Assembly: GCA_030824115.1 (NCBI GenBank)
Contig: JAVBYI010000019.1
Coordinates: 1-64,000 of the forward strand
Source: Rhodocyclaceae bacterium
Lineage (GTDB): Bacteria > Pseudomonadota > Gammaproteobacteria > Burkholderiales > Rhodocyclaceae
Direction of reading: 5' to 3'
Length of the DNA stretch: 64,000 bases
The notes beneath the pieces are model-generated. The model was not told where the DNA came from and did not search any database. It saw nothing but the letters and a program-made list of their open reading frames with translations. Below, one piece after another: positions 19,837 to 28,006 of this stretch (position 1 is the stretch's first letter; each line of letters opens with the position of its first letter). Both the position numbers and the translations under genes were made by a program.

Positions 19837-20316
19837 GTGACGCAGCTGCGGGGGCTTGCCCCCATTGTGGGCGAAAGAGCCGAGGTGCTGATCCTCGGCT
19901 CTTTTCCTTCCGAGGCATCGCTGGCCGCACAGCAGTATTACGCCCACAAGCAGAATCACTTCTGGAAGATTCTTGGTGCCATTCTCGACCAGCCGCTGGC
20001 CGGGATGGATTACACGGCCCGAGTGAATGTGGTTCAACAGGCTGGTATGGCGATTTGGGATGTCTATGCCGCCTGTGAGCGGCAGGGCAGTCTGGATAGT
20101 GCCATCCGGCAAGGAGAGCCGAATGATTTGTCGGCGCTGGTGAGACGGCATGCCATCCGGCGAGTGTGCTTCAACGGCCAGACACCGGGGAAATTTGCCG
20201 CCTCACTGGCTGCCTTGGGCGTCGAAACGCGCATCCTTCCCTCTACCAGTCCAGCCAATGCGACCTGGAATTTCGAACGCAAGTTGGCAGCGTGGCGCGA
20301 GGGTTTGTCTGTTTAG
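19837..20316 (+). CDS. DNA-deoxyinosine glycosylase (uracil-DNA glycosylase superfamily)
   Basis: A 159-residue base-excision repair enzyme of the hypoxanthine-DNA glycosylase group. The motif-1 region reads VLILGSFPSEASLAAQQYYAHKQ, followed by NHFWKILGAIL and AIWDVYAACERQGSLDSAI. The C-terminal motif is LPSTSPANATW, the product-stabilising loop that corresponds to HPSP in other UDGs. It excises deaminated adenine (hypoxanthine). The start is taken as GTG 19837; no good ribosome-binding site is seen, since the nearby GGAGG at 19816 is too far. An intrinsic-terminator-like hairpin lies inside its first 25 codons, so read-through from htpG is probably reduced. Confidence 0.88.
   Translation: MTQLRGLAPIVGERAEVLILGSFPSEASLAAQQYYAHKQNHFWKILGAILDQPLAGMDYTARVNVVQQAGMAIWDVYAACERQGSLDSAIRQGEPNDLSALVRRHAIRRVCFNGQTPGKFAASLAALGVETRILPSTSPANATWNFERKLAAWREGLSV
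19874..19905 (+). terminator. Intrinsic terminator hairpin inside the glycosylase gene
   Basis: AAAGAGCCGAGG (19874-19885) pairs perfectly with CCTCGGCTCTTT (19893-19904), a 12-bp stem with a 7-nt loop, followed by T-rich sequence (TCCTTCC). It lies 47-78 nt after the htpG stop, which is terminator distance, yet within the coding sequence of the next gene. Confidence 0.6.
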
Positions 20317-20378
20317 CCAATTTTGCGCTGCAAAATGCGAAAATTCATGCGGCGCCCATCCACTTTGCGGAGCAAAAC

Positions 20379-22019
20379 ATGTTGCCCAAATTCTCAGCTT
20401 TCCCCGGCATAGCAGGTCCGGTTGTCACGATCGTCATGGACGGCTACGGCCTGCCGAAGAGTGATACCGGTAGCGCCATTGCGGCGGCGCGCAAACCGGT
20501 GCTCGACCGTCTGTTTGCCAACTGCGCCCACATTCGTCTGCGCGCCCACGGCACGGCGGTCGGCATGCCTTCTGACGACGACATGGGCAACTCCGAGGTT
20601 GGCCACAATGCGATTGGTGCCGGTCAGGTTTATGCACAGGGCGCCGCGCTGGTGGCCGATGCCATCGCTTCGGGAGCGATCTGGGCAGGGCAGGCGTGGC
20701 GCGAGATCATTGCCGGTGCCAAGGCGGGGCGGGGGGTGGTCCACTTCATCGGTTTGTTCTCCGATGGCAATGTGCATAGCCACATCGATCATCTTAAAGC
20801 GTTGGTAGTGCGCGCCAAGGAGGAGGGCATTGCGATGGTGCGCATCCACGTCCTGCTCGATGGCCGTGATGTGCCAGAGACCAGCGCCTTGGATTACGTC
20901 GAGCCCTTTGAGGCTTTCCTGGCCGGACTCAATACGCAGGCTTTCGATGCGCGCATCGCCTCGGGCGGTGGGCGGCAGAACATCACAATGGATCGCTACG
21001 AGGCCAACTGGACGATGGTTGAAAAAGGTTGGCGCACGCATGTGCTTGGCGAGGGAGATCGCTTTCCCGATTGCACCACGGCCGTCAAGACGCTGCGCGA
21101 GAAACATCCGGGCACCATCGACCAGGATCTGCCGCCCTTCGTGATCGCGGCCGACGGCAAGCCAGTCGGCACCATCGAGGATGGCGATTCGGTAGTGTTC
21201 TTCAATTTTCGCGGGGATCGCGCCATCGAGATTACGCGCGCCTTTGAGGAGGCGGCCCTCGACAAGTTTGACCGCGTGCGCGTCCCGAAAATCACCTATG
21301 CCGGCATGCTGCAATACGATGGCGACCTCAAGTTGCCCAAGCGTTTTCTCGTCGCGCCGCCGGCGATTCGCGACACGGCGGGCGAGTGGTTCGCGAAATC
21401 GGGGATCAAACAATTTGCCTGCTCGGAAACGCAGAAGTTCGGCCATGTGACGTATTTCTGGAACGGCAACCGTTCCAACAAGTTCGAGGGCGAAACCTGG
21501 CAGGAAGTGCCCAGCGATGTCGTGCCTTTCGAGCAGCGGCCGTGGATGAAGGCGGCTGAAATCACCGACGCAATGATTGCGGCCTTGCAGACGGGTCAGT
21601 ACCGGACGTTGCGTTGCAACTATGCCAATGGCGACATGGTGGGCCATACCGGAAACTTCCGTGCGGCCACCATGTCCATCGAGGCAGTCGATCTGGCCTT
21701 GTCGCGTCTCCTGCCAGCCATTGATGCGGCAGGCGGTATTGCGTTGATTACGGCCGACCACGGCAATGCCGACGAGATGTACGAAGTCGACAAAAAGACC
21801 AAACAGCCGGCGACCAACCCCGATGGAAGCTACAAAGCCAAGACCGCCCATACGCTGAATCCCGTGCCGTTGATCCTCTATGACAACGTAACAGGCGGCA
21901 AGCTGGCGCTGAAGCAGACCGAGACCGCCGGTCTCTCGAATATCGCGGCAACCACGGCCAACCTGCTCGGTTTCGAGAAGCATGCCAGTTGGGATGAAAG
22001 CCTGCTGATAGTGAAGTAA
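20379..22019 (+). CDS. gpmI: 2,3-bisphosphoglycerate-independent phosphoglycerate mutase
   Basis: Interconverts 3- and 2-phosphoglycerate in glycolysis and gluconeogenesis with two Mn2+ ions and a phosphoserine intermediate. The 546-residue protein carries IVMDGYGL near the N-terminus, the catalytic serine in DDDMGNSEVGHNAIGAGQ, DGRDVPETSALDY, and the C-terminal metal-binding TADHGNADEMYE and KTAHTLNPVP. The start ATG 20379 is preceded by CGGAG at suitable distance; the longer frame upstream overlaps the glycosylase gene. The sequence GLPKSDTGSAI in place of the usual GYG-x-NAI spacing is a small subgroup difference. The GspE-type ATPase gene follows after 20 nt. Confidence 0.95.
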   Translation: MLPKFSAFPGIAGPVVTIVMDGYGLPKSDTGSAIAAARKPVLDRLFANCAHIRLRAHGTAVGMPSDDDMGNSEVGHNAIGAGQVYAQGAALVADAIASGAIWAGQAWREIIAGAKAGRGVVHFIGLFSDGNVHSHIDHLKALVVRAKEEGIAMVRIHVLLDGRDVPETSALDYVEPFEAFLAGLNTQAFDARIASGGGRQNITMDRYEANWTMVEKGWRTHVLGEGDRFPDCTTAVKTLREKHPGTIDQDLPPFVIAADGKPVGTIEDGDSVVFFNFRGDRAIEITRAFEEAALDKFDRVRVPKITYAGMLQYDGDLKLPKRFLVAPPAIRDTAGEWFAKSGIKQFACSETQKFGHVTYFWNGNRSNKFEGETWQEVPSDVVPFEQRPWMKAAEITDAMIAALQTGQYRTLRCNYANGDMVGHTGNFRAATMSIEAVDLALSRLLPAIDAAGGIALITADHGNADEMYEVDKKTKQPATNPDGSYKAKTAHTLNPVPLILYDNVTGGKLALKQTETAGLSNIAATTANLLGFEKHASWDESLLIVK

Positions 22020-22039
22020 TGGCGTTATAGTCCCGCTTC

Positions 22040-23845
22040 ATGAACGCAAAAACAGACAAGCCGGCCGAGCACCGTCTGACCTTGCAAGAGGTCATTGATG
22101 CACTGATCGAATCAGGACGCGTCCCCAAGGCGGAGGCCGAGGTCTTCCGTCAGGAGCGTCGTTACTATCGCGGTTCAGCGCACCCGCTCACGGTGATTGC
22201 CGAGCAGCGCTGGAAATCCCCCGAGCTGCCGCACAAACTGCTCGACCTCGATACGCTGACCGAATGGCTGGCCGAATGGTCGGGGTTGCCTTACTACCAT
22301 ATCGATCCGCTCAAGGTGAATTTGTCCGCCGTGACGGATGTGATGAGCAGCAACTACGCCACGCGTTTTCGCATCCTGCCGGTCGAGGCAAAAGCCACAG
22401 AAGTTACGATTGCTACCGCCGAACCCTTCATCCGTAGCTGGGAAACCGAGCTCAAGCCGATCCTGAAGAAGGAAATCCGCCTCGTCATCGCCAACCCCGA
22501 GGACATCGCCCGCTATCAGGTCGAGTTCTACAACATGGCGAAGTCGATCAAGGGCGCGATGAAGCGCGGCGACGTCGCCGGCACGGGCATCTCGAACTTC
22601 GAACAACTGGTCGAACTGGGTAAGACCAAGGGCACGCTCGATGCCAACGACCAGCATGTGGTGCGCATCGTCGACTGGCTGTGGCAATACGCCTTTGAAC
22701 AGCGCGCTTCCGACATCCACATCGAGCCGCGCCGCGACATGGGACTGGTGCGCTTCCGTATCGACGGCGTGCTGCATCAGGTCTATCAGATTCCCACGCC
22801 GGTGCTGAATGCGATGACCAGCCGCATCAAGATTCTCGGGCGCATGGACGTGGTCGAGAAGCGTCGCCCGCAGGACGGCCGCATCAAGACACGTTCGCCC
22901 GACGGGCAGGAAATCGAGTTGCGTTTGTCGACCTTGCCGACTGCGTTTGGCGAGAAGCTGGTGATGCGCATCTTCGACCCGGAAGTGCTGGTGCGCGACT
23001 TTGCCGACCTCGGTTTTTCCACCGAGGATGCCGAGCGTTGGCAGAGCATGACGACGAAGCCGAATGGCATCATCCTTGTCACCGGCCCGACCGGTTCCGG
23101 CAAAACGACGACGTTGTATTCGACGCTCAAGCAACTGGCGACCAACGAGGTCAACGTTTGCACCCTCGAAGACCCGATCGAGATGATCGAGCCGGCCTTC
23201 AATCAGGTGCAGGTCGTGGCCGACATCGGCATGGATTTCGCCACCGGCATCCGTGCCCTGATGCGTCAGGACCCCGACATCATCATGGTCGGCGAGATTC
23301 GCGACATCGAAACTGCCGAGATGGCGATTCAGGCAGCGCTGACCGGCCACCTCGTGTTGTCGACACTGCACACCAACGATGCGCCGACGGCGATTACGCG
23401 GCTGCTTGATCTTGGCGTGCCGCCCTATCTGCTGCAATCCACCGTGCTGGGCGTGATGGCGCAGCGCTTGGTGCGTACGCTGTGCCCGCACTGCAAGCAG
23501 CCGGGGGGCTTGCGCGCCGAAGACGAAACCATGTGGCAGGGCCTCGTGGCGCCGTGGAAGTCCAAGAAGCCCGAACAGATTTATCACCCGGTCGGCTGCC
23601 TCGAATGCCGCATGACCGGCTACATGGGCCGCGTGGGCATCTACGAAATCATGCCGATGGTGACGGAACTCAAATCCATGGTGACGGCGCACACCGATCT
23701 GGTGCAACTGCGCGAACGCGCCTTCAAGACTGGCATGCAGCCTCTGCGTATCTCGGGTGCGCGCAAGGTCGCGGCCGGATTGACGACCATGGAAGAGGTA
23801 CTGAAAGTCGCCCCGCCGCTGCAGGAACTGTCGAAGCCGGTTTAG
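22040..23845 (+). CDS. GspE/PulE-family secretion or pilus assembly ATPase
   Basis: A 601-residue hexameric ATPase that powers assembly of type II secretion or type IV-like pilus fibres from the cytoplasmic face. The N-terminal GspE-N domain (about residues 80-155) is followed by the ATPase with Walker A GPTGSGKTTTLYSTL, the Asp box TLEDPIEMIEP, Walker B RQDPDIIMVGEIRD and the His box TLHTND. A four-cysteine zinc motif is present (LCPHCKQ ... CLECRMTGYMGRVG), typical of GspE/PilB. No other pilus or secretion genes adjoin, so the partner system is unknown. Its stop overlaps the stop of the convergent FecR gene by 4 bp. Confidence 0.9.
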   Translation: MNAKTDKPAEHRLTLQEVIDALIESGRVPKAEAEVFRQERRYYRGSAHPLTVIAEQRWKSPELPHKLLDLDTLTEWLAEWSGLPYYHIDPLKVNLSAVTDVMSSNYATRFRILPVEAKATEVTIATAEPFIRSWETELKPILKKEIRLVIANPEDIARYQVEFYNMAKSIKGAMKRGDVAGTGISNFEQLVELGKTKGTLDANDQHVVRIVDWLWQYAFEQRASDIHIEPRRDMGLVRFRIDGVLHQVYQIPTPVLNAMTSRIKILGRMDVVEKRRPQDGRIKTRSPDGQEIELRLSTLPTAFGEKLVMRIFDPEVLVRDFADLGFSTEDAERWQSMTTKPNGIILVTGPTGSGKTTTLYSTLKQLATNEVNVCTLEDPIEMIEPAFNQVQVVADIGMDFATGIRALMRQDPDIIMVGEIRDIETAEMAIQAALTGHLVLSTLHTNDAPTAITRLLDLGVPPYLLQSTVLGVMAQRLVRTLCPHCKQPGGLRAEDETMWQGLVAPWKSKKPEQIYHPVGCLECRMTGYMGRVGIYEIMPMVTELKSMVTAHTDLVQLRERAFKTGMQPLRISGARKVAAGLTTMEEVLKVAPPLQELSKPV

Positions 23846-24531
23846 TAGCGCGCTTCAGTTTGCCCGTAAAACGGCGGCCAGCGGCCGACGAGGTTTTCCA
23901 GCAGGATCAGTTCGGCGTCGGTGTGGTTGATGATGGGGGCAGTAACCATCATTGAGGGCATTTTCATGTCGTCCGAAATCCACAGCGGATGATCGTGATG
24001 GGATGTTTTCACGATCTCGCGTTCCTGCGGGGCAGCGGTGGGGATGACTTCGGCGGTGCCGTAGCAGAGGCAGAAATAGGTTTGTGCCGTCCCGCCAGCG
24101 CCGACATTTACGTTTTCCTCGATGTAACAGGCGGTGCCGCGAATGCCGATGGTGGCGGTGGAAAACCTGATCTCGCGATTCGCTTTGCCAAACACCGACA
24201 GGATGCGGCCGTTCAGCACGCGCATGAAGTCGGCCATGCTTTTGCCAAAGCTGACGGTGCTACCGCCGCGTTGCAGGAAGGCATCCTGGCCGATGACGTA
24301 GGTGGCTTCGCCATCCTTGCCGGTGACGACGGTGTCGCCGGGCAGGATCAACTGGCCCTGACGTGCCGGCTGACCATTCACGCTGACTTGTCCTGTGAGC
24401 TTGTGCAAGCCGGGGGGCACCGGATTGTTGCCAGCGGCGAGGGCGCGTTGCAGGAAGCCCATGACCCCGCCGGCAGAGAGCAGGCCGGCCGCACCGAGTT
24501 TTTTCAGCAGTTGGCGACGACGGTTCATCAT
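23842..24531 (-). CDS. FecR-domain secreted protein with Tat-like signal
   Basis: A 229-residue protein. The N-terminus MMNRRRQLLKKLGAAGLLSAGG, ending ...QRALAA, looks like a twin-Arg-type or Sec signal (RRR rather than strict RRxFLK). A FecR-like domain follows: LPGDTVVTGKDGEATYVIGQDAFLQ and the diagnostic STATIGIRGTACYIE, then FCLCYGTAEV. FecR domains here are generally periplasmic and structural rather than iron-signalling. A dispersed repeat copy is read in frame (residues about 141-148, NVGAGGTA) between IRGTACYIE and the following strand. The start overlaps the stop of the DUF1841 gene (ATGA), so it is the last gene of the rnf-nth operon. Confidence 0.82.
   Translation of the reverse strand: MMNRRRQLLKKLGAAGLLSAGGVMGFLQRALAAGNNPVPPGLHKLTGQVSVNGQPARQGQLILPGDTVVTGKDGEATYVIGQDAFLQRGGSTVSFGKSMADFMRVLNGRILSVFGKANREIRFSTATIGIRGTACYIEENVNVGAGGTAQTYFCLCYGTAEVIPTAAPQEREIVKTSHHDHPLWISDDMKMPSMMVTAPIINHTDAELILLENLVGRWPPFYGQTEARY
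24086..24109 (+). repeat. Dispersed 24-bp repeat, copy 4 (inside the FecR gene)
   Basis: Full match with the ACATTT end. It encodes NVGAGGTA on the minus strand, in a loop of the FecR-like domain. Confidence 0.9.
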
Positions 24532-24953
24532 GTCCCCTTGCGACGAATGCAGTCGACGTAGGCTACACCATCGGGCGGGCGACGGTTGCGCTGGGCTTCC
24601 CAGAGCATTTCGCCGAGACATTCCAGCACATCATGCAGGGCGGCATGATGGTCGCCGTATTGCGAACGCCGACTTTCGAAGGCGGCGCGAATGCCAGGCG
24701 GCTGGTCGATGGAGAGTTGCTCTTCGATGGCGAGGTGCAGCGAGAGATGGAGGAAGGGATTCATGGTGCCATCTTCGGGCGTCCAGTCGCGCTGCAAGGC
24801 TTCTGGGTGAGTGATGATCTCGTGATACTCCGGGTGCAGGGCGACGATGTCGGCCGCGATGGTTTCGAGCGGCGTGGCTGGCAAACCCGCCTGACGCTTC
24901 TTCCAGGCGTCGATGAGAAACTGGCGGGCTTGATCGCGGCTCGGGTTAAACAT
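24528..24953 (-). CDS. DUF1841 family protein
   Basis: A 141-residue soluble protein matching DUF1841: FNPSRDQARQFLIDAWKKR at the N-terminus, ALHPEYHEII, NPFLHLSLHLAIEEQ and the C-terminal LGEMLWEAQRNRRPPDGVAYVDCIRR. Function is unknown. The conserved His and Glu residues in HPEYHE and HLSLHLAIEE look metal-binding, which is inference. It overlaps nth by 8 bp and the FecR gene by 4 bp, so it belongs to the rnf-nth operon; DUF1841 genes commonly follow nth in betaproteobacteria. Confidence 0.88.
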   Translation of the reverse strand: MFNPSRDQARQFLIDAWKKRQAGLPATPLETIAADIVALHPEYHEIITHPEALQRDWTPEDGTMNPFLHLSLHLAIEEQLSIDQPPGIRAAFESRRSQYGDHHAALHDVLECLGEMLWEAQRNRRPPDGVAYVDCIRRKGT

Positions 24954-25581
24954 CTGTTTTCTCCTTGAAACTGCACAGGTCGCGAATCACGCAGCGCCAG
25001 CACTCGGGCTTGCGGGCCTTGCAGACATAGCGGCCATGCAGGATCAGCCAGTGGTGGGCGTGCAGCCGATAGTCAGCCGGGACGGCCTTGAGCAGTTTGC
25101 GTTCGACTTCGTCAACGTCTTTCCCCGGTGCGAGGCCGGTGCGATTGCCGAGACGAAAGATGTGGGTGTCGACGGCAATGGTCGGTTCGCCGAACACGAC
25201 ATTGAGGACGACGTTGGCCGTCTTGCGACCGACGCCGGGCAGGGCTTCGAGGGCGGCGCGATCATGCGGCACTTCGCCACCGTGCTTTTCCAGCAGCAGG
25301 CGGGCGGTGGCGATGACGTTCTTTGCCTTGGTCTTGTAAAGCCCGATGGTCTTGATGGTGTCCGCCAGCTTCTCCTCGCCGAGCGCGACCATTTTTTTTG
25401 GCGTCGGCGCGGCACCGAAGAGTGCCGGTGTGGCGAGGTTGACGCTCTTGTCGGTCGCCTGTGCCGAGAGAATGACCGCGACCAGCAACTGGAAGGGCGA
25501 GGCGTAGTCGAGTTCGGTTTTGGGTGCCGGGTCGATGGCCGCAAGGCGGCGGAACAGTTCGACCCGGTCGGCAACTTTCAT
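24946..25581 (-). CDS. nth: Endonuclease III
   Basis: A 211-residue base-excision repair glycosylase/AP lyase for oxidised pyrimidines. The helix-hairpin-helix LPGVGRKTANVVLNV carries the catalytic Lys, the catalytic Asp lies in VDTHIFRLGNRTG, and the [4Fe-4S] ligands are C-x6-C-x2-C-x5-C (CKARKPECWRCVIRDLC). Length is typical. It lies 12 nt after rnfE, the same order as the E. coli rsx-nth operon, which suggests shared transcription of the Rnf complex and Fe-S DNA repair. Confidence 0.96.
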   Translation of the reverse strand: MKVADRVELFRRLAAIDPAPKTELDYASPFQLLVAVILSAQATDKSVNLATPALFGAAPTPKKMVALGEEKLADTIKTIGLYKTKAKNVIATARLLLEKHGGEVPHDRAALEALPGVGRKTANVVLNVVFGEPTIAVDTHIFRLGNRTGLAPGKDVDEVERKLLKAVPADYRLHAHHWLILHGRYVCKARKPECWRCVIRDLCSFKEKTDV

Positions 25582-25593
25582 TGCATCAGACCA

Positions 25594-26274
25594 TTAAGCG
25601 CTGGCCGCTGCCTGTTGCTGAATGCGCATGCGTGCCTTGGCGCGTTCGTTGGCGCGGTATTCGAGCCAGTTGCGGCCAGCGACCATCAGGCCAAGGACGA
25701 AGAAGGCACCGGGTGGCAGGATGAAGAGCAGGAAACCCGGGTAGTCCTCGGGAAGAATTTGCCAGGCACTGGCGCCGGGGATGATCATCTCGATACCGGC
25801 GAACAGAGTGCCCTGACCGACGAATTCGCGGATGGCGCCCAAGAGGCCGATGACCCAGACAAAGCCAACACCCATCATCACGCCATCGAAGGCGGAGAGG
25901 CCGGCCGGATTCTTCGCGGCAAAGGCTTCGACACGGGCGAGCACGATGCAGTTGACGACAATCAGCGGGATGAAGATGCCGAGCACCAGATAGAGATCGT
26001 GCAGCCAGGCGTTCATGGTCATGTCCACCACGGTGACTAGCGCAGCGATGATGAGGATGAAGATCGGGATGCGGATTTCATAGGGAATGAAGCCGCGCAG
26101 GGTCGAGACGATCAGGCTCGACATGCCCATCACCAGGATGGTGGCAAGGCCAAGGCTGACGGCATTGACCATGGTGGTGCTGACGGCCAGCAGCGAACAG
26201 AGGCCGAGCATCTGGCCGAGTACCGGATTCTGGTTCCAGAGACCGTTCTGGATGATGGGGCGGAGTTGGCTCAT
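25594..26274 (-). CDS. rnfE: Electron transport complex subunit RnfE/RsxE
   Basis: A 226-residue integral membrane subunit of the Rnf ion-translocating complex, which couples ferredoxin:NAD oxidoreduction to ion pumping or, as Rsx, keeps SoxR reduced. About six TM segments are visible. The signature NGLWNQNPVLGQMLGLCSLLAV opens the protein, and NCIVLARVEAFAAKNP and SAFDGVMMGVGF match NqrD/RnfE. I use ATG 26274 (MSQLRPI), preceded by AGAGG at 6-7 nt; the longer frame overlaps rnfG. The gap to rnfG is 8 nt. Confidence 0.95.
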   Translation of the reverse strand: MSQLRPIIQNGLWNQNPVLGQMLGLCSLLAVSTTMVNAVSLGLATILVMGMSSLIVSTLRGFIPYEIRIPIFILIIAALVTVVDMTMNAWLHDLYLVLGIFIPLIVVNCIVLARVEAFAAKNPAGLSAFDGVMMGVGFVWVIGLLGAIREFVGQGTLFAGIEMIIPGASAWQILPEDYPGFLLFILPPGAFFVLGLMVAGRNWLEYRANERAKARMRIQQQAAASA

Positions 26275-26282
26275 GGCGACCT

Positions 26283-26993
26283 CTACTTTTCTTCGTAACG
26301 GGCGGTGGCGGGCAGCGCATAAAGTGCTGCGGCATGGTCGTTGGCCCAAGCGAGGCCACGGCCGGCGGCCTTCGTCACCGCACGGGCGGAAATCGTGGCG
26401 CCGGTACGCTGGTCAAACACGCCGCCATCCTTTTTCACGCGCCATTTGTCCTGCGGTACCTCGCTGAATCCGATCTGGTTGAACTGGCTGATCCACGGCT
26501 TGGCCTTGTTCTTGTCTTTTTTCGGATCGATGTAGTCGCCCAGCCCCGGGGTTTCCTTATGGGCTGTGACGCGAACGGCAGCAAGACGGCCATCGGCGCG
26601 GACGGCGACGATCAGGCGCACCTCGCCTGAATAGCCATCGCTGGCGGCCGCTTCGAACACCAGTGCAGCCGGTTCGCCGGCCTTGCGTGCCCGGTAAAGC
26701 TGCGTTGGCTCGGGCAGGCCGAGTGCGGGCAACGCTGGCAGGGTGATCGCATCGGCAAGCATGTCGTTGTCGTAGGCATCGGCGGGTAACACGTCGGCAA
26801 TTGTGCGTCGCTTGGCGTCGAGGGCCGTGGCATCAAGGACAGGTTTGGTCAGTTGATACACGCCGGCCATCAGGGCGGTGAAGGCCAGCGTGAAGACCAG
26901 CAGGATGAAGGCGGTGCGTGCCGAGATACGCACGACGCCCGATTCCTGCGGGGGCGGCAGTTCAATCTCGGGCGCAGTGTCAGGCGTACTCAT
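26283..26993 (-). CDS. rnfG: Electron transport complex subunit RnfG
   Basis: A 236-residue subunit with one N-terminal membrane helix (TAFILLVFTLAFTALMAGVY) and a periplasmic FMN-binding domain. The covalent flavin site is TGATISARAV near the C-terminus, with the Thr as attachment residue. The region VTAHKETPGLGDYID precedes it, as in family members. ATG 26993 overlaps the rnfD stop (ATGA). The extended frame upstream to 27395 is a shadow of rnfD. Confidence 0.94.
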   Translation of the reverse strand: MSTPDTAPEIELPPPQESGVVRISARTAFILLVFTLAFTALMAGVYQLTKPVLDATALDAKRRTIADVLPADAYDNDMLADAITLPALPALGLPEPTQLYRARKAGEPAALVFEAAASDGYSGEVRLIVAVRADGRLAAVRVTAHKETPGLGDYIDPKKDKNKAKPWISQFNQIGFSEVPQDKWRVKKDGGVFDQRTGATISARAVTKAAGRGLAWANDHAAALYALPATARYEEK

Positions 26994-28006
26994 GGTGACG
27001 GCTTCCGGGGGTGGCCGAAGACCTTGGGCTGGGTGCCCATGTCGATCAGCGGGACGGCAAGGTTCATCAGCAGGATGGCGAAGGCCATGCCGTCGGGATA
27101 GGCACCAAAGCTGCGGATGATCCAGGTAAGCAGCGCGACGCCGGCCGCGAAGATCAACTTGCCGAGCGGGGTGGTGGCGCCGGAAACCGGATCGGTGGCG
27201 ATGAAGAAGGCGCCGAGCATGGCACCGCCGGTGAAGAGATGGAAATTCGGGCCGACGAAGCGTTCGGGGGATGCAATGTTGAACACGGTGGCGATCAGGC
27301 CGAGGGTGATGATGAAGGCGACCGGCACATGCCAGGTGATGATGCGCTGCTGGATCAGCCACAGGCCACCGAGCAGGTAGCCGGCCGCGACCCACTCCCA
27401 GCCGCGGCCGCCGACATTGCCAAAGCTTGGGTTGGAGCCGAGGATGCCAGCGATGGTGGCGTTTTGTACCGGGTCGCGCAGGATGGTGCGCAGGGCATCC
27501 AGGGGCGTGGCCATCACGATGGCATCAAGATGACGGTCACTGCCGAAAATGGCCTGCAGCATCGGCGCGAAGGCATTCAATTCCGCGCCCGGCCATTGCG
27601 ACATGAGTTGCGGGTAGGCGACGATCATCGCGCAGAAGGCGACCATCGCCGGGTTGAATGGGTTTTGTCCGAGACCACCGTAAAGATGCTTGGCAATCAC
27701 GATGGCGATCAGCACGCCCGTGACCATCAGCCACCAGGGCGCGATGGGCGGGAAGGTCAGGGCCACCAGCCAGGCCGTGACGAGGGCACTGCCGTCGGTC
27801 AGGAACAGCATCACCGGCTTGTTGCGCAGTTGCAGGACGATGGCCTCGGCGATGAGGGCGGTGACGGAGGCCAGTGCGATCTGCACTAGGATGGCGGCGC
27901 CGAAGAACCAGACATAGGCGGCAATGCCGGGCAGCAGGGCGACCAGCACCTTGAGCATCACGGTGCGCACGCTGGCGGGCTTGAGAATGTGGGGCGAGGT
28001 GTGCAT
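26990..28006 (-). CDS. rnfD: Electron transport complex subunit RnfD
   Basis: A 338-residue membrane subunit of the NqrB/RnfD family with about nine hydrophobic segments. It starts SPHILKPASVRTVMLKVLVAL and carries GGLGQNPFNPAM and the covalent FMN motif DPVSGATTPLGK, where the Thr after SGA is the attachment site. The C-terminal FGAYPDGMAFAILLMN matches the family. It overlaps rnfC by 1 nt and rnfG by 4 nt. Confidence 0.95.
   Translation of the reverse strand: MHTSPHILKPASVRTVMLKVLVALLPGIAAYVWFFGAAILVQIALASVTALIAEAIVLQLRNKPVMLFLTDGSALVTAWLVALTFPPIAPWWLMVTGVLIAIVIAKHLYGGLGQNPFNPAMVAFCAMIVAYPQLMSQWPGAELNAFAPMLQAIFGSDRHLDAIVMATPLDALRTILRDPVQNATIAGILGSNPSFGNVGGRGWEWVAAGYLLGGLWLIQQRIITWHVPVAFIITLGLIATVFNIASPERFVGPNFHLFTGGAMLGAFFIATDPVSGATTPLGKLIFAAGVALLTWIIRSFGAYPDGMAFAILLMNLAVPLIDMGTQPKVFGHPRKPSP

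Noticed and set aside
20394-21983. 529-codon minus-strand reading frame opposite gpmI
   Set aside because: GpmI motifs are continuous on the plus strand; the minus frame is compositional shadow.
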